Below are positions 63,491-64,000 of a DNA stretch of 64,000 nucleotides, in pieces; within the stretch, counting starts at the first letter, position 1, and each line of letters begins with the position of its first letter. Below the pieces are notes generated by a model. That model made no database searches and was not told the DNA's origin. It was given only the letters and a program-made list of their open reading frames with translations. This DNA comes from Mycobacterium stomatepiae (lineage in GTDB: Bacteria; Actinomycetota; Actinomycetes; Mycobacteriales; Mycobacteriaceae): positions 1,798,001 through 1,862,000 of the forward strand of contig NZ_AP022587.1 of the NCBI RefSeq assembly GCF_010731715.1. Direction: 5' to 3'. The position numbers were made by a program, and so were the translations under genes.

Positions 63491-64000
63491 CCGCGAGCGT
63501 GATGCGGCCCCACCCGTCGATGCGCACCCAGTGGTGGGTGCTCACCGCCCGCTTCATCGCACCCACCCTGCGCAACGGTGAGCTCGCGATCACCATCGCG
63601 GTCTCGGTGGTGTTCACCGCCGGCTTCTACATCCCGCTACACCAGATCATGGGTAACGTCACCCGGGGTGTGGCCAGCAGCTACGCGCAGTACTTGATGC
63701 CGTTGATCGCGTTGGAGGCCATCACGTTTGCCGCCATGTCGACCGCGTTTCGGGCGGCGACGGACTCGGTGCAAGGCGTCAATCGCCGGTTCCGATCCAT
63801 GCCGATCCCGCCGTTCACCCCGGTGGCCGCCCGCATCTCGGCCGCGCTGTACCGGTGCGTCGTTTCGTTGACGGTGGCCCTGGTCTGCGGCTACACCATA
63901 GGATTTCGCTTTCGCGGCTCGGCCGTAGACACCGTCGCGTTTTGCGTGCTGGTGCTCGTGTTCGGGGCGGTGCTGTCCTTCGCGGCGGACCTGTTGGGCA
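63487..64000 (+). CDS. drrB: PDIM ABC exporter permease DrrB, partial
   Basis: The gene starts with GTG at 63487, overlapping the drrA stop as GTGA, and continues open to the window edge (171 complete codons). The sequence has several hydrophobic segments and conserved stretches such as AFRAATDSVQGVNRRF and ALVCGYTIGFRF, as in DrrB of M. tuberculosis. DrrB is the membrane-spanning partner of DrrA. The remainder and drrC lie beyond the window. Confidence 0.9.
   Translation, partial: MTASVMRPHPSMRTQWWVLTARFIAPTLRNGELAITIAVSVVFTAGFYIPLHQIMGNVTRGVASSYAQYLMPLIALEAITFAAMSTAFRAATDSVQGVNRRFRSMPIPPFTPVAARISAALYRCVVSLTVALVCGYTIGFRFRGSAVDTVAFCVLVLVFGAVLSFAADLLG

Overview
The window is high-G+C actinobacterial chromosome. 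Gene order and protein sequences match, from memory, the Mycobacterium tuberculosis segment Rv2896c (dprA) to Rv2937 (drrB). Typical mycobacterial genes are present: pknI, dacB2, lppW, and the tesA-fadD26-pps-drr locus for phthiocerol dimycocerosate (PDIM/DIM) lipids. It is most likely a slow-growing Mycobacterium outside the M. tuberculosis complex. I do not name a species.

Layout. 1-343: gene-free stretch with possible mobile-element debris at the point where synteny with M. tuberculosis begins. 344-7845 (mostly minus strand): dprA, comM-like, yraN, fdhD, a frameshifted GAF-ANTAR gene (plus), a DUF2469 gene, rnhB, lepB, rplS. 8190-13604: lppW (plus), the trmD-rimM-khpA-rpsP ribosome/tRNA cluster (minus), a SnoaL-like and an AhpD-like gene (minus), a small secreted protein and dacB2 (plus). 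13609-20580 (minus): TetR regulator, D-aminoacylase-like amidohydrolase, pknI, a second amidohydrolase, ffh. 20723-23416 (plus): alpha/beta hydrolase and a DEAD/DEAH helicase. 23451-39631 (minus): nitrogen block amt-glnB-glnD; ftsY, smc, acyP, osmC-like; a ferrous-iron operon feoA-feoB-nfu with IdeR-box-like sites; fpg, rnc, DUF177, and a DivIVA-like gene. 39940-64000 (plus): the PDIM locus.

The main discovery is the state of the PDIM locus. The first 39 kb shows only one obviously broken gene. By contrast, the PDIM locus carries lesions in almost every gene from tesA to ppsD: a 1-nt frameshift in tesA; fadD26 reduced to about 31 codons; ppsA and ppsB replaced by one fused gene that joins a PpsA-type front to a PpsB-type back; a 1-nt frameshift, loss of the acyltransferase catalytic serine and an in-frame TAG in ppsC; and an in-frame TAG in ppsD. 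ppsE, drrA and the visible part of drrB read through intact. This looks like recent, continuing decay of PDIM/phenolic glycolipid synthesis in a lineage whose ancestor made these lipids. The fused ppsA/ppsB and intact ppsE leave open whether a shortened product is still made.

Other accessory features relative to M. tuberculosis are the feoAB-nfu insertion with tandem iron boxes, an AhpD-like gene and a small secreted gene before dacB2, an alpha/beta hydrolase beside ffh, and a GAF-ANTAR gene where M. tuberculosis has a formate-dehydrogenase-like gene next to fdhD. Many minus-strand genes are coupled by ATGA, GTGA or TGATG overlaps, indicating multigene transcripts.
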